Positions 11,205-25,700 of a DNA stretch of 64,000 bases are shown here, piece by piece. Made by a program: the position numbers and the translations under genes. Within the stretch, counting starts at the first letter, position 1. The number at the start of each line of letters is the position of its first letter. The notes beneath the pieces were generated by a model. That model did no database searches. It was not told where the DNA came from and saw only the letters and a list, made by a program, of their open reading frames with translations. Source of the stretch: Myotis daubentonii (Eukaryota; Chordata; Mammalia; Chiroptera; Vespertilionidae); the NCBI RefSeq assembly GCF_963259705.1, contig NC_081851.1, positions 12,064,145 through 12,128,144 on the forward strand, in the 5' to 3' direction.

Positions 11205-14200
11205 GTGGCTTGACATCACGAAGCCTCAGCTTGACCATCCAGGAGGGGCGGGGGTTGCAGAGGATGCAGAAATCTCGAACACTCTGGTTATAGAACAGAG
11301 TTCTTCCTCTAAACTCCAAATTTTTTTCCTAAACTGACCTCTCTCTCTCTCTCAATTCCTGTAGTTCCATTATACACCAGCATATGGCAGGGAGGTGGTG
11401 TTTCCTCTAGGACAATTCCCATACTCTCCCGTCATTTCAATGGTCCATTCTACTATGTTCAGTTGCTACCAATTCCTAGGTTTTTGAGAGTTGTTTTAAG
11501 GGATGTTTTATTTTAGAATTAATCCAGATTTACAGAAAAATTGTGCAGATAATAACCACGTACACCACACCGAATTTCCCTTATTAATAATATCTTACTT
11601 ATGTAAGGGGCAAATGTAACATGAACTGAATCATCAGTGAAACAGAGTGAAACCTCACTTCTCTAGTATCTCACATATCCAACAATGCGGTTCTAGACCA
11701 TGATGTTAAAGGAAAAACTATACCAGTTGTGGGATAAAACTTCACATCTACAGCTGACCATCCTTTCAATAGTATAACAATATTCAATAATCTGCCATGT
11801 AAAAAGGAAATCAATTTCTTTATTATACACTGCCAGCCTTAACACAACACTCTGTTCCTCATGACTGCGACCACCACAATCCATCCGAACCACCCGCACA
11901 TAAAACATAAATTCACTTTTGTACTTGCAGTTTCTTCATCCATCCCTGTGTGTGGAGTCTTATTCCTTATCTCTACTAGTCTTCAATATCGTCTTATTAA
12001 TTTTATCTATCTTAAGCCAACAGACACTACTGAAAGGGTCCTGACCTCTATATACACTCTTTAGGTTAATGAGGAGCCACTCACTTCAGCTCTGTTTGCC
12101 CAAAATCAGTGGTTGCCATGGTGTGGCTTGACATCACAAAGCTTCAGCTTGACCATCCAGGAGGGGCGGGGGTTGCAGAGGATGCAGAAATCTCGGACAC
12201 TCTGTTTATACAACACAGTTCTTCCTCTAAACTCCTACATTTTTTTCCTAAACTGACCTCCCTCTCTCTCTCCATTCCTGTAGTTCCATTATACACCAGC
12301 ATATGGCAGGGAGGTGGTGTTTCCTCTAGGACAATTCCCAAACTCCACCGTCATTTCAATGGTCCATTCCACTATGTTCAGTTGCTACCAATTCCTAGGT
12401 TTTTGAGTGTTGTTTTAATGGATGTTTTATTTTAGAATTATTCCAGATTTACAGAAAAATTGTGAAGGTAATAACCATGTACACCACACCGAGTTTCCCA
12501 TATTACTAAAATCTTACTTATGTATGGGGCAAATGTAACATGAACTGAATCATCAGTGAAACTGTGTGAAACCTCACTTCTCTCATATCTCAAATATCCA
12601 GCAATGATGTTCTAGACCAAGTTGTTAAAGGAAAAACTGCACCTGATGTGGCATAAAACTTCAGATCTTGAGCTTACCATCCTTTCAATAGTTTAACAAT
12701 ATTCAATAGTCTACCATGTAAAAAGGAAACCAAATTCATTTTTATACAATGCCAGCACTAAGACAACAGCCTGCTCCTCATGACTGTGACCACCATCAAT
12801 TCCACCCCCCCAATACAAAGCTAAATTAAACATCAGCTTCTTTTTTCCTTGGCAGTATTAGAAAATGTTGAGAAAAAAAAACCCCATTCAGACTTCTCCT
12901 TGTCTTTATCCAAAGTATCTGGCTCAATATACAATAGCGAGTCTGGTGCCCCAACAAAGAAATCTACATGAATCCCTACTCACATGCCTGCCCCCTCCTT
13001 CGATCCCTCCCCATCAGGGAAACAGAGTAAAACCTCACGTCTCTAGTATCTCACATATCCAACAATGCGGTTCTAGACCATGATGTTAAAGGAAAAACTA
13101 TACCAGTTGTGGGATAAAACTTCACATCTACAGCTGACCATCCTTTCAATAGTTTAACAATATTCAATAATCTGTCATGTAAAAAGGAAATAAATTTCTT
13201 CATTATACACTGCCAGCTTTAACACAACACTCTGTTCCTCATGACTGCGACCACCACAATCCATCCGAACCACCCCCACATAAAACATAAATTCACTTTT
13301 GTACTTGCAGTTTCTCATCCATCCTTGTGTGTGGAGTCTTAGTCCTTATCTCTACTAGTCTTCAATATCATCTTATTAATTTTAGCTATCTTAAGGCAAC
13401 AGACACTACTGAAAGGGTCCTGACCTCTATATATACTCTTTAGGTTAATGAGGAGCCACTCAGTTCAGCTCTGTTTTCCCAAAATCAGTGGTTGCCATGG
13501 TGTGGCTTGACATCACAAAGCCTCAGCTTGACCAACAAGGAGGGGTGGGGGTTACAGAGGATGCAGAAATCTCAGACACTCTGGTTATAGAACAGAGACC
13601 TTCCTCTTAACACCTACATTTTTTTCCTTAACTGAGCTCTCTCTCTCAATTCCTCTAGTTCCATTATAGTCCAACATATTGCAGGGAGGTGGTGGTGTTT
13701 CCTCTAAGACAATTCCCATACTCGCCCGTCATTTCAATGGTCCATTCCACTAGGTTCAGTTGCTACTGTTGCCTAGGATTTTGAGTGTTGTTTTAATGGA
13801 TATTTTATTTTAGAATAGTTCCAGATTTACAGAAAAATTGTGAAGATAATAACCATGTACACCATCCCCTATTTACCCCATTACTAATATCTTACTTATG
13901 TATGGGGCAAATGTAACATGAAGTGAATCATCAGTGAAATAGATTGAAACCCCACTTCTCTAGCATCTCAAATACCAGGCAATGATGTTCTAGACCAAGG
14001 TGTTAAAGGAAAAACTGGACCTGATGTGGCATAATACTTCAGATCTTGAGCTGACCATCCTTTCAATAGTTTAACAATATTCAATAGTCTACCATTTAAA
14101 AAGATATTCAAAGTTATTATTATACACTGCCAGCACTAACACAACAGCCTGTTACTCATGACTGTGACCACCATCCATACCACCCCCTCAATACAAACCT

Positions 14201-14886
14201 AAATTAAGTATTAACATTTTTTTTCCTTGCCAGTATTAGAAATGGTTGAGAAAAAAAAAAATCCTCATTTAGACTTCTCCTTGTCTTTATCCAAAGTGTC
14301 TGGCTCAATATACAATGGCTTGTCTGGTGTCCCAACTAAAGAAATCTACATGAATCCCTTCTCACATGCCTGGCCCCTCCTTAGATCCCTCCCCATCAGT
14401 GAAACAGAGTAAAACCTCACTTCTGTAGTATCTCAAATATCCAACAATGCGGTTCTAGACCATGATGTTAAAGGAAAATCTATACCAGTTGTGGGATAAA
14501 ACTTCACATCTAGAGCTGACCATCCTTTCAATAGTTTAAGAATATTCAATAGTCTGCCTTGTAAAAAGGAAATCAATTTCTTTATTATACACTGCCAGCA
14601 TTAACACAACACTCTGTTCCTCATGACTGCAACCACCACCATCCTACCCACACTGCCCACCATACAAACATAAATTCACTTTTGTACTTGCAGTTTCTTC
14701 ATCCATCCCTGTGTGTGGAGTCTTATTCCTTATCTCTACTAGTCTTCAATATCGTCTTATTAATTTTATCTATCTTAAGGCAACAGACACTACTGAAAGG
14801 GTCCTGACCTCTATATACACTCTTTATGTTAATGAGAAGCCACTCACTTCAGGTCTGTTTGCCCAAAATCAGTGGTTGCCATGGTG
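11205..14886 (+). repeat. Higher-order repeat block A-B-C2 (~3.68 kb)
   Basis: Monomers A 11205-12123, B 12124-13502, C2 13503-14886. C2 differs from most C copies in S ('gatattcaaagttattatt' instead of 'ggaaaccaaattcattt'), the same variant found in B' and in the C2 at 35134. C2 is thus a candidate donor of the B' tail. Confidence 0.86.
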
Positions 14887-17800
14887 TGGCTTGACATCAC
14901 GAAGCCTCAGCTTGACCATCCAGGAGGGGCGGGGGTTGCAGAGGATGCAGAAATCTCGAACACTCTGGTTATAGAACAGAGTTCTTCCTCTAAACTCCAA
15001 ATTTTTTTCCTAAACTGACCTCTCTCTCTCTCTCAATTCCTGTAGTTCCATTATACACCAGCATATGGCAGGGAGGTGGTGTTTCCTCTAGGACAATTCC
15101 CATACTCTCCCGTCATTTGAATGGTCCATTCCACTATGTTCAGTTGCTACCAATTCCTAGGTTTTTGAGAGTTGTTTTAAGGGATGTTTTATTTTAGAAT
15201 TAATCCAGATTTACAGAAAAATTGTGCAGATAATAACCACGTACACCACACCGAATTTCCCTTATTAATAATATCTTACTTATGTAAGGGGCAAATGTAA
15301 CATGAACTGAATCATCAGTGAAACAGAGTGAAACCTCACTTCTCTAGTATCTCACATATCCAACAATGCGGTTCTAGACCATGATGTTAAAGGAAAAACT
15401 ATACCAGTTGTGGGATAAAACTTCACATCTACAGCTGACCATCCTTTCAATAGTATAACAATATTCAATAATCTGCCATGTAAAAAGGAAATCAATTTCT
15501 TTATTATACACTGCCAGCCTTAACACAACACTCTGTTCCTCATGACTGCGACCACCACAATCCATCCGAACCACCCCCACATAAAACATAAATTCACTTT
15601 TGTACTTGCAGTTTCTTCATCCATCCCTGTGTGTGGAGTCTTATTCCTTATCTCTACTAGTCTTCAATATCGTCTTATTAATTTTATCTATCTTAAGGCA
15701 ACAGACACTACTGAAAGGGTCCTGACCTCTATATACACTCTTTAGGTTAATGAGGAGCCACTCACTTCAGCTCTGTTTGCCCAAAATCAGTGGTTGCCAT
15801 GGTGTGGCTTGACATCACAAAGCTTCAGCTTGACCATCCAGGAGGGGCGGGGTTTGCAGAGGATGCAGAAATCTCGGACACTCTGGTTATACAACACAGT
15901 TCTTCCTCTAAACTCCTACATTTTTTTCCTAAACTGACCTCCCTCTCTCTCTCCATTCCTGTAGTTCCATTATACACCAGCATATGGCAGGGAGGTGGTG
16001 TTTCCTCTAGGACAATTCCCAAACTCCCCCGTCATTTCAACGGTCCATTCCACTATGTTCAGTTGCTACCAATTCCTAGGTTTTTGAGTGTTGTTTTAAT
16101 GGATGTTTTATTTTAGAATTATTCCAGATTTACAAAAAATTGTGAAGGTAATAACCATGTACACCACACCGAGTTTCCCATATTACTAATATCTTACTTA
16201 TGTATGGGGCAAATGTAACATGAACTGAATCATCAGTGAAACTGTGTGAAACCTCACTTCTCTCATATCTCAAATATCCAGCAATGATGTTCTAGACCAA
16301 GTTGTTAAAGGAAAAACTGGACCTGATGTGGCATAAAACTTCAGATCTTGAGCTTACCATCCTTTCAATAGTTTAACAATATTCAATAGTCTACCATGTA
16401 AAAAGGAAACCAAATTCATTTTTATACAATGCCAGCACTAAGACAACAGCCTGCTCCTCATGACTGCGACCACCATCAATTCCACCCCCCCAATACAAAG
16501 CTAAATTAAACATCAGCTTCTTTTTTCCTTGGCAGTATTAGAAAATGTTGAGAAAAAAAAAACCCCATTCAGACTTCTCCTTGTCTTTATCCAAAGTATC
16601 TGGCTCAATATACAATAGCGAGTCTGGTGCCCCAACAAAGAAATCTACATGAATCCCTACTCACATGCCTGCCCCCTCCTTCGATCCCTCCCCATCAGGG
16701 AAACAGAGTAAAACCTCACTTCTCTAGTATCTCACATATCCAACAATGCGGTTCTAGACCATGATGTTAAAGGAAAAACTATACCAGTTGTGGGATAAAA
16801 CTTCACATCTACAGCTGACCATCCTTTCAATAGTTTAACAATATTCAATAATCTGTCATGTAAAAAGGAAATCAATTTCTTTATTATACACTGCCAGCTT
16901 TAACACAACACTCTGTTCCTCATGACTGCGACCACCACAATCCATCCGAACCACCCCCACATAAAACATAAATTCACTTTTGTACTTGCAGTTTCTCATC
17001 CATCCTTGTGTGTGGAGTCTTAGTCCTTATCTCTACTAGTCTTCAATATCATCTTATTAATTTTAGCTATCTTAAGGCAACAGACACTACTGAAAGGGTC
17101 CTGACCTCTATATATACTCTTTAGGTTAATGAGGAGCCACTCAGTTCAGCTCTGTTTTCCCAAAATCAGTGGTTGCCATGGTGTGGCTTGACATCACAAA
17201 GCCTCAGCTTGACCAACATGGAGGGGTGGGGGTTACAGAGGATGCAGAAATCTCAGACACTCTGGTTATAGAACAGAGACCTTCCTCTTAACACCTACAT
17301 TTTTTTCCTTAACTGAGCTCTCTCTCTCAATTCCTCTAGTTCCATTATAGTCCAACATATTGCAGGGAGGTGGTGGTGTTTCCTCTAAGACAATTCCCAT
17401 ACTCCCCCGTCATTTCAATGGTCCATTCCACTACGTTCAGTTGCTACTGTTGCCTAGGATTTTGAGTGTTGTTTTAATGGATATTTTATTTTAGAATAGT
17501 TCCAGATTTACAGAAAAATTGTGAAGATAATAACCATGTACACCATCCCCTATTTACCCCATTACTAATATCTTACTTATGTATGGGGCAAATGTAACAT
17601 GAAGTGAATCATCAGTGAAATAGATTGAAACCCCACTTCTCTAGCATCTCAAATACCAGGCAATGATGTTCTAGACCAAGGTGTTAAAGGAAAAACTGGA
17701 CCTGATGTGGCATAATACTTCAGATCTTGAGCTGACCATCCTTTCAATAGTTTAACAATATTCAATAGTCTACCATGTAAAAAGGAAACCAAATTCATTT

Positions 17801-20800
17801 TTATACAATGCCAGCACTAACACAACAGCCTGTTACTCATGACTGTGACCACCATCCATACCACCCCCTCAATACAAACCTAAATTAAGTATTAACATTT
17901 TTTTTCCTTGCCAGTATTAGAAATGGTTGAGAAAAAAAAAATCCTCATTTAGACTTCTCCTTGTCTTTATCCAAAGTGTCTGGCTCAATATACAATGGCT
18001 TGTCTGGTGTCCCAACTAAAGAAATCTACATGAATCCCTTCTCACATGCCTGGCCCCTCCTTAGATCCCTCCCCATCAGTGAAACAGAGTAAAACCTCAC
18101 TTCTGTAGTATCTCAAATATCCAACAATGCGGTTCTAGACCATGATGTTAAAGGAAAATCTATACCAGTTGTGGGATAAAACTTCACATCTAGAGCTGAC
18201 CATCCTTTCAATAGTTTAAGAATATTCAATAGTCTGCCTTGTAAAAAGGAAATCAATTTCTTTATTATACACTGCCAGCATTAACACAACACTCTGTTCC
18301 TCATGACTGCAACCAGCACCATCCTACCCACACTGCCCACCATACAAACATAAATTCACTTTTGTACTTGCAGTTTCTTCATCCATCCCTGTGTGTGGAG
18401 TCTTATTCCTTATCTCTACTAGTCTTCAATATCGTCTTATTAATTTTATCTATCTTAAGGCAACAGACACTACTGAAAGGGTCCTGACCTCTATATACAC
18501 TCTTTAGGTTAATGAGGAGCCACTCACTTCAGCTCTGTTTGCCCAAAATCAGTGGTTGCCATGGTGTGGCTTGACATCACAAAGCTTCAGCTTGACCATC
18601 CAGGAGGGGCGGGGGTTGCAGAGGATGCAGAAATCTCGGACACTCTGGTTATACAACACAGTTCTTCCTCTAAACTCCTACATTTTTTTCCTAAACTGAC
18701 CTCCCTCTCTCTCTCCATTCCTGTAGTTCCATTATACACCAGCATATGGCAGGGAGGTGGTGTTTCCTCTAGGACAATTCCCAAACTCCCCCGTCATTTC
18801 AACGGTCCATTCCACTATGTTCAGTTGCTACCAATTCCTAGGTTTTTGAGTGTTGTTTTAATGGATGTTTTATTTTAGAATTATTCCAGATTTACAAAAA
18901 ATTGTGAAGGTAATAACCATGTACACCACACCGAGTTTCCCATATTACTAATATCTTACTTATGTATGGGGCAAATGTAACATGAACTGAATCATCAGTG
19001 AAACTGTGTGAAACCTCACTTCTCTCATATCTCAAATATCCAGCAATGATGTTCTAGACCAAGTTGTTAAAGGAAAAACTGGACCTGATGTGGCATAAAA
19101 CTTCAGATCTTGAGCTTACCATCCTTTCAATAGTTTAACAATATTCAATAGTCTACCATGTAAAAAGGAAACCAAATTCATTTTTATACAATGCCAGCAC
19201 TAAGACAACAGCCTGCTCCTCATGACTGCGACCACCATCAATTCCACCCCCCCAATACAAAGCTAAATTAAACATCAGCTTCTTTTTTCCTTGGCAGTAT
19301 TAGAAAATGTTGAGAAAAAAAAAACCCCATTCAGACTTCTCCTTGTCTTTATCCAAAGTATCTGGCTCAATATACAATAGCGAGTCTGGTGCCCCAACAA
19401 AGAAATCTACATGAATCCCTACTCACATGCCTGCCCCCTCCTTCGATCCCTCCCCATCAGGGAAACAGAGTAAAACCTCACTTCTCTAGTATCTCACATA
19501 TCCAACAATGCGGTTCTAGACCATGATGTTAAAGGAAAAACTATACCAGTTGTGGGATAAAACTTCACATCTACAGCTGACCATCCTTTCAATAGTTTAA
19601 CAATATTCAATAATCTGTCATGTAAAAAGGAAATCAATTTCTTTATTATACACTGCCAGCTTTAACACAACACTCTGTTCCTCATGACTGCGACCACCAC
19701 AATCCATCCGAACCACCCCCACATAAAACATAAATTCACTTTTGTACTTGCAGTTTCTCATCCATCCTTGTGTGTGGAGTCTTAGTCCTTATCTCTACTA
19801 GTCTTCAATATCATCTTATTAATTTTAGCTATCTTAAGGCAACAGACACTACTGAAAGGGTCCTGACCTCTATATATACTCTTTAGGTTAATGAGGAGCC
19901 ACTCAGTTCAGCTCTGTTTTCCCAAAATCAGTGGTTGCCATGGTGTGGCTTGACATCACAAAGCCTCAGCTTGACCAACATGGAGGGGTGGGGGTTACAG
20001 AGGATGCAGAAATCTCAGACACTCTGGTTATAGAACAGAGACCTTCCTCTTAACACCTACATTTTTTTCCTTAACTGAGCTCTCTCTCTCAATTCCTCTA
20101 GTTCCATTATAGTCCAACATATTGCAGGGAGGTGGTGGTGTTTCCTCTAAGACAATTCCCATACTCCCCCGTCATTTCAATGGTCCATTCCACTACGTTC
20201 AGTTGCTACTGTTGCCTAGGATTTTGAGTGTTGTTTCAATGGATATTTTATTTTAGAATAGTTCCAGATTTACAGAAAAATTGTGAAGATAATAACCATG
20301 TACACCATCCCCTATTTACCCCATTACTAATATCTTACTTATGTATGGGGCAAATGTAACATGAAGTGAATCATCAGTGAAATAGATTGAAACCCCACTT
20401 CTCTAGCATCTCAAATACCAGGCAATGATGTTCTAGACCAAGGTGTTAAAGGAAAAACTGGACCTGATGTGGCATAATACTTCAGATCTTGAGCTGACCA
20501 TCCTTTCAATAGTTTAACAATATTCAATAGTCTACCATGTAAAAAGGAAACCAAATTCATTTTTATACAATGCCAGCACTAACACAACAGCCTGTTACTC
20601 ATGACTGTGACCACCATCCATACCACCCCCTCAATACAAACCTAAATTAAGTATTAACATTTTTTTTCCTTGCCAGTATTAGAAATGGTTGAGAAAAAAA
20701 AAATCCTCATTTAGACTTCTCCTTGTCTTTATCCAAAGTGTCTGGCTCAATATACAATGGCTTGTCTGGTGTCCCAACTAAAGAAATCTACATGAATCCC

Positions 20801-22712
20801 TTCTCACATGCCTGGCCCCTCCTTAGATCCCTCCCCATCAGTGAAACAGAGTAAAACCTCACTTCTGTAGTATCTCAAATATCCAACAATGCGGTTCTAG
20901 ACCATGATGTTAAAGGAAAATCTATACCAGTTGTGGGATAAAACTTCACATCTAGAGCTGACCATCCTTTCAATAGTTTAAGAATATTCAATAGTCTGCC
21001 TTGTAAAAAGGAAATCAATTTCTTTATTATACACTGCCAGCATTAACACAACACTCTGTTCCTCATGACTGCAACCAGCACCATCCTACCCACACTGCCC
21101 ACCATACAAACATAAATTCACTTTTGTACTTGCAGTTTCTTCATCCATCCCTGTGTGTGGAGTCTTATTCCTTATCTCTACTAGTCTTCAATATCGTCTT
21201 ATTAATTTTATCTATCTTAAGGCAACAGACACTACTGAAAGGGTCCTGACCTCTATATACACTCTTTAGGTTAATGAGGAGCCACTCACTTCAGCTCTGT
21301 TTGCCCAAAATCAGTGGTTGCCATGGTGTGGCTTGACATCACAAAGCTTCAGCTTGACCATCCAGGAGGGGCGGGGGTTGCAGAGGATGCAGAAATCTCG
21401 GACACTCTGGTTATACAACACAGTTCTTCCTCTAAACTCCTACATTTTTTTCCTAAACTGACCTCCCTCTCTCTCTCCATTCCTGTAGTTCCATTATACA
21501 CCAGCATATGGCAGGGAGGTGGTGTTTCCTCTAGGACAATTCCCAAACTCCCCCGTCATTTCAACGGTCCATTCCACTATGTTCAGTTGCTACCAATTCC
21601 TAGGTTTTTGAGTGTTGTTTTAATGGATGTTTTATTTTAGAATTATTCCAGATTTACAGAAAAATTGTGAAGGTAATAACCATGTACACCACACCGAGTT
21701 TCCCATATTACTAATATCTTACTTATGTATGGGACAAATGTAACATGAACTGAATCATCAGTGAAACTGTGTGAAACCTCACTTCTCTCATATCTCAAAT
21801 ATCCAGCAATGATGTTCTAGACCAAGGTGTTAAAGGAAAAACTGGACCTGATGTGGCATAATACTTCAGATCTTGAGCTGACCATCCTTTCAATAGTTTA
21901 ACAATATTCAATAGTCTACCATGTAAAAAGGAATTCAAAGTTATTATTATACACTGCCAGCACTAACACAACAGCCTGTTACTCATGACTGTGACCACCA
22001 TCCATACCACACCCTCAATACAAACCTAAATTAAGTATTAACATTTTTTTTCCTTGCCAGTATTAGAAATGGTTGAGAAAAAAAAAATCCTCATTTAGAC
22101 TTCTCCTTGTCTTTATCCAAAGTGTCTGGCTCAATATACAATGGCTTGTCTGGTGTCCCAACTAAAGAAATCTACATGAATCCCTTCTCACATGCCTGGC
22201 CCCTCCTTAGATCCCTCCCCATCAGTGAAACAGAGTAAAACCTCACTTCTGTAGTATCTCAAATATCCAACAATGCGGTTCTAGACCATGATGTTAAAGG
22301 AAAATCTATGCCAGTTGTGGGATAAAACTTCACATCTAGAGCTGACCATCCTTTCAATAGTTTAAGAATATTCAATAGTCTGCCTTGTAAAAAGGAAATC
22401 AATTTCTTTATTATACACTGCCAGCATTAACACAACACTCTGTTCCTCATGACTGCAACCACCACCATCCTACCCACACTGCCCACCATACAAACATAAA
22501 TTCACTTTTGTACTTGCAGTTTCTTCATCCATCCCTGTGTGTGGAGTCTTATTCCTTATCTCTACTAGTCTTCAATATCGTCTTATTAATTTTATCTATC
22601 TTAAGGCAACAGACACTACTGAAAGGGTCCTGACCTCTATATACACTCTTTAGGTTAATGAGAAGCCACTCACTTCAGGTCTGTTTGCCCAAAATCAGTG
22701 GTTGCCATGGTG
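14887..22712 (+). repeat. Expanded higher-order repeat A-B-C-B-C-B' (~7.83 kb)
   Basis: Monomers A 14887-15804, B 15805-17183, C 17184-18566, B 18567-19945, C 19946-21328, B' 21329-22712. The two B-C pairs share private marks ('tttacaaaaaattg' in B, 'gaccaacatgg' and 'cactacgttcag' in C), so the second pair is a direct 2,762-bp duplication of the first. Confidence 0.88.
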
Positions 22713-25700
22713 TGGCTTGACATCACGAAGCCTCAGCTTGACCATCCAGGAGGGGCGGGGGTTGCAGAGGATGCAGAAATCTCGAACACTCTGGTTATAG
22801 AACAGAGTTCTTCCTCTAAACTCCAAATTTTTTTCCTAAACTGACCTCTCTCTCTCTCTCAATTCCTGTAGTTCCATTATAGACCAGCATATGGCAGGGA
22901 GGTGGTGTTTCCTCTAGGACAATTCCCATACTCTCCCGTCATTTCAATGGTCCATTCCACTATGTTCAGTTGCTACCAATTCCTAGGTTTTTGAGAGTTG
23001 TTTTAAGGGATGTTTTATTTTAGAATTAATCCAGATTTACAGAAAAATTGTGCAGATAATAACCACGTACACCACACCGAATTTCCCTTATTAATAATAT
23101 CTTACTTATGTAAGGGGCAAATGTAACATGAACTGAATCATCAGTGAAACAGAGTGAAACCTCACTTCTCTACTATCTCACATATCCAACAATGCGGTTC
23201 TAGACCATGATGTTAAAGGAAAAACTATACCAGTTGTGGGATAAAACTTCACATCTACAGCTGACCATCCTTTCAATAGTATAACAATATTCAATAATCT
23301 GCCATGTAAAAAGGAAATCAATTTCTTTATTATACACTGCCAGCCTTAACACAACACTCTGTTCCTCATGACTGCGACCACCACAATCCATCCGAACCAC
23401 CCCCACATAAAACATAAATTCACTTTTGTACTTGCAGTTTCTTCATCCATCCCTGTGTGTGGAGTCTTATTCCTTATCTCTACTAGTCTTCAATATCGTC
23501 TTATTAATTTTATCTATCTTAAGGCAACAGACACTACTGAAAGGGTCCTGACCTCTATATACACTCTTTAGGTTAATGAGGAGCCACTCACTTCAGCTCT
23601 GTTTGCCCAAAATCAGTGGTTGCCATGGTGTGGCTTGACATCACAAAGCTTCAGCTTGACCATCCAGGAGGGGCGGGGGTTGCAGAGGATGCAGAAATCT
23701 CGGACACTCTGGTTATACAACACAGTTCTTCCTCTAAACTCCTACATTTTTTTCCTAAACTGACCTCCCTCTCTCTCTCCATTCCTGTAGTTCCATTATA
23801 CACCAGCATATGGCAGGGAGGTGGTGTTTCCTCTAGGACAATTCCCAAACTCCACCGTCATTTCAATGGTCCATTCCACTATGTTCAGTTGCTACCAATT
23901 CCTAGGTTTTTGAGTGTTGTTTTAATGGATGTTTTATTTTAGAATTATTCCAGATTTACAGAAAAATTGTGAAGGTAATAACCATGTACACCACACCGAG
24001 TTTCCCATATTACTAATATCTTACTTATGTATGGGGCAAATGTAACATGAACTGAATCATCAGTGAAACTGTGTGAAACCTCACTTCTCTCATATCTCAA
24101 ATATCCAGCAATGATGTTCTAGACCAAGTTGTTAAAGGAAATACTGGACCTGATGTGGCATAAAACTTCAGATCTTGAGCTTACCATCCTTTCAATAGTT
24201 TAACAATATTCAATAGTCTACCATGTAAAAAGGAAACCAAATTCATTTTTATACAATGCCAGCACTAAGACAACAGCCTGCTCCTCATGACTGCGACCAC
24301 CATCAATACCACCCCCCCAATACAAAGCTAAATTAAACATCAGCTTCTTTTTTCCTTGGCAGTATTAGAAAATGTTGAGAAAAAAAAACCCCATTCAGAC
24401 TTCTCCTTGTCTTTATCCAAAGTATCTGGCTCAATATACAATAGCGAGTCTGGTGCCCCAACAAAGAAATCTACATGAATCCCTACTCACATGCCTGCCC
24501 CCTCCTTCGATCCCTCCCCATCAGGGAAACAGAGTAAAACCTCACTTCTCTAGTATCTCACATATCCAACAATGCGGTTCTAGACCATGATGTTAACGGA
24601 AAAACTATACCAGTTGTGGGATAAAACTTCACATCTACAGCTGACCATCCTTTCAATAGTTTAACAATATTCAATAATCTGTCATGTAAAAAGGAAATCA
24701 ATTTCTTTATTATACACTGCCAGCTTTAACACAACACTCTGTTCCTCATGACTGCGACCACCACAATCCATCCGAACCACCCCCACATAAAACATAAATT
24801 CACTTTTGTACTTGCAGTTTCTCATCCATCCTTGTGTGTGGAGTCTTAGTCCTTATCTCTACTAGTCTTCAATATCATCTTATTAATTTTAGCTATCTTA
24901 AGGCAACAGACACTACTGAAAGGGTCCTGACCTCTATATATACTCTTTAGGTTAATGAGGAGCCACTCAGTTCAGCTCTGTTTTCCCAAAATCAGTGGTT
25001 GCCATGGTGTGGCTTGACATCACAAAGCCTCAGCTTGACCAACAAGGAGGGGTGGGGGTTACAGAGGATGCAGAAATCTCAGACACTCTGGTTATAGAAC
25101 AGAGACCTTCCTCTTAACACCTACATTTTTTTCCTTAACTGAGCTCTCTCTCTCAATTCCTCTAGTTCCATTATAGTCCAACATATTGCAGGGAGGTGGT
25201 GGTGTTTCCTCTAAGACAATTCCCATACTCCCCCGTCATTTCAATGGTCCATTCCACTAGGTTCAGTTGCTACTGTTGCCTAGGATTTTGAGTGTTGTTT
25301 TAATGGATATTTTATTTTAGAATAGTTCCAGATTTACAGAAAAATTGTGAAGATAATAACCATGTACACCATCCCCTATTTACCCCATTACTAATATCTT
25401 ACTTATGTATGGGGCAAATGTAACATGAAGTGAATCATCAGTGAAATAGATTGAAACCCCACTTCTCTAGCATCTCAAATACCAGGCAATGATGTTCTAG
25501 ACCAAGGTGTTAAAGGAAAAACTGGACCTGATGTGGCATAATACTTCAGATCTTGAGCTGACCATCCTTTCAATAGTTTAACAATATTCAATAGTCTACC
25601 ATGTAAAAAGGAAACCAAATTCATTTTTATACAATGCCAGCACTAACACAACAGCCTGTTACTCATGACTGTGACCACCATCCATACCACCCCCTCAATA

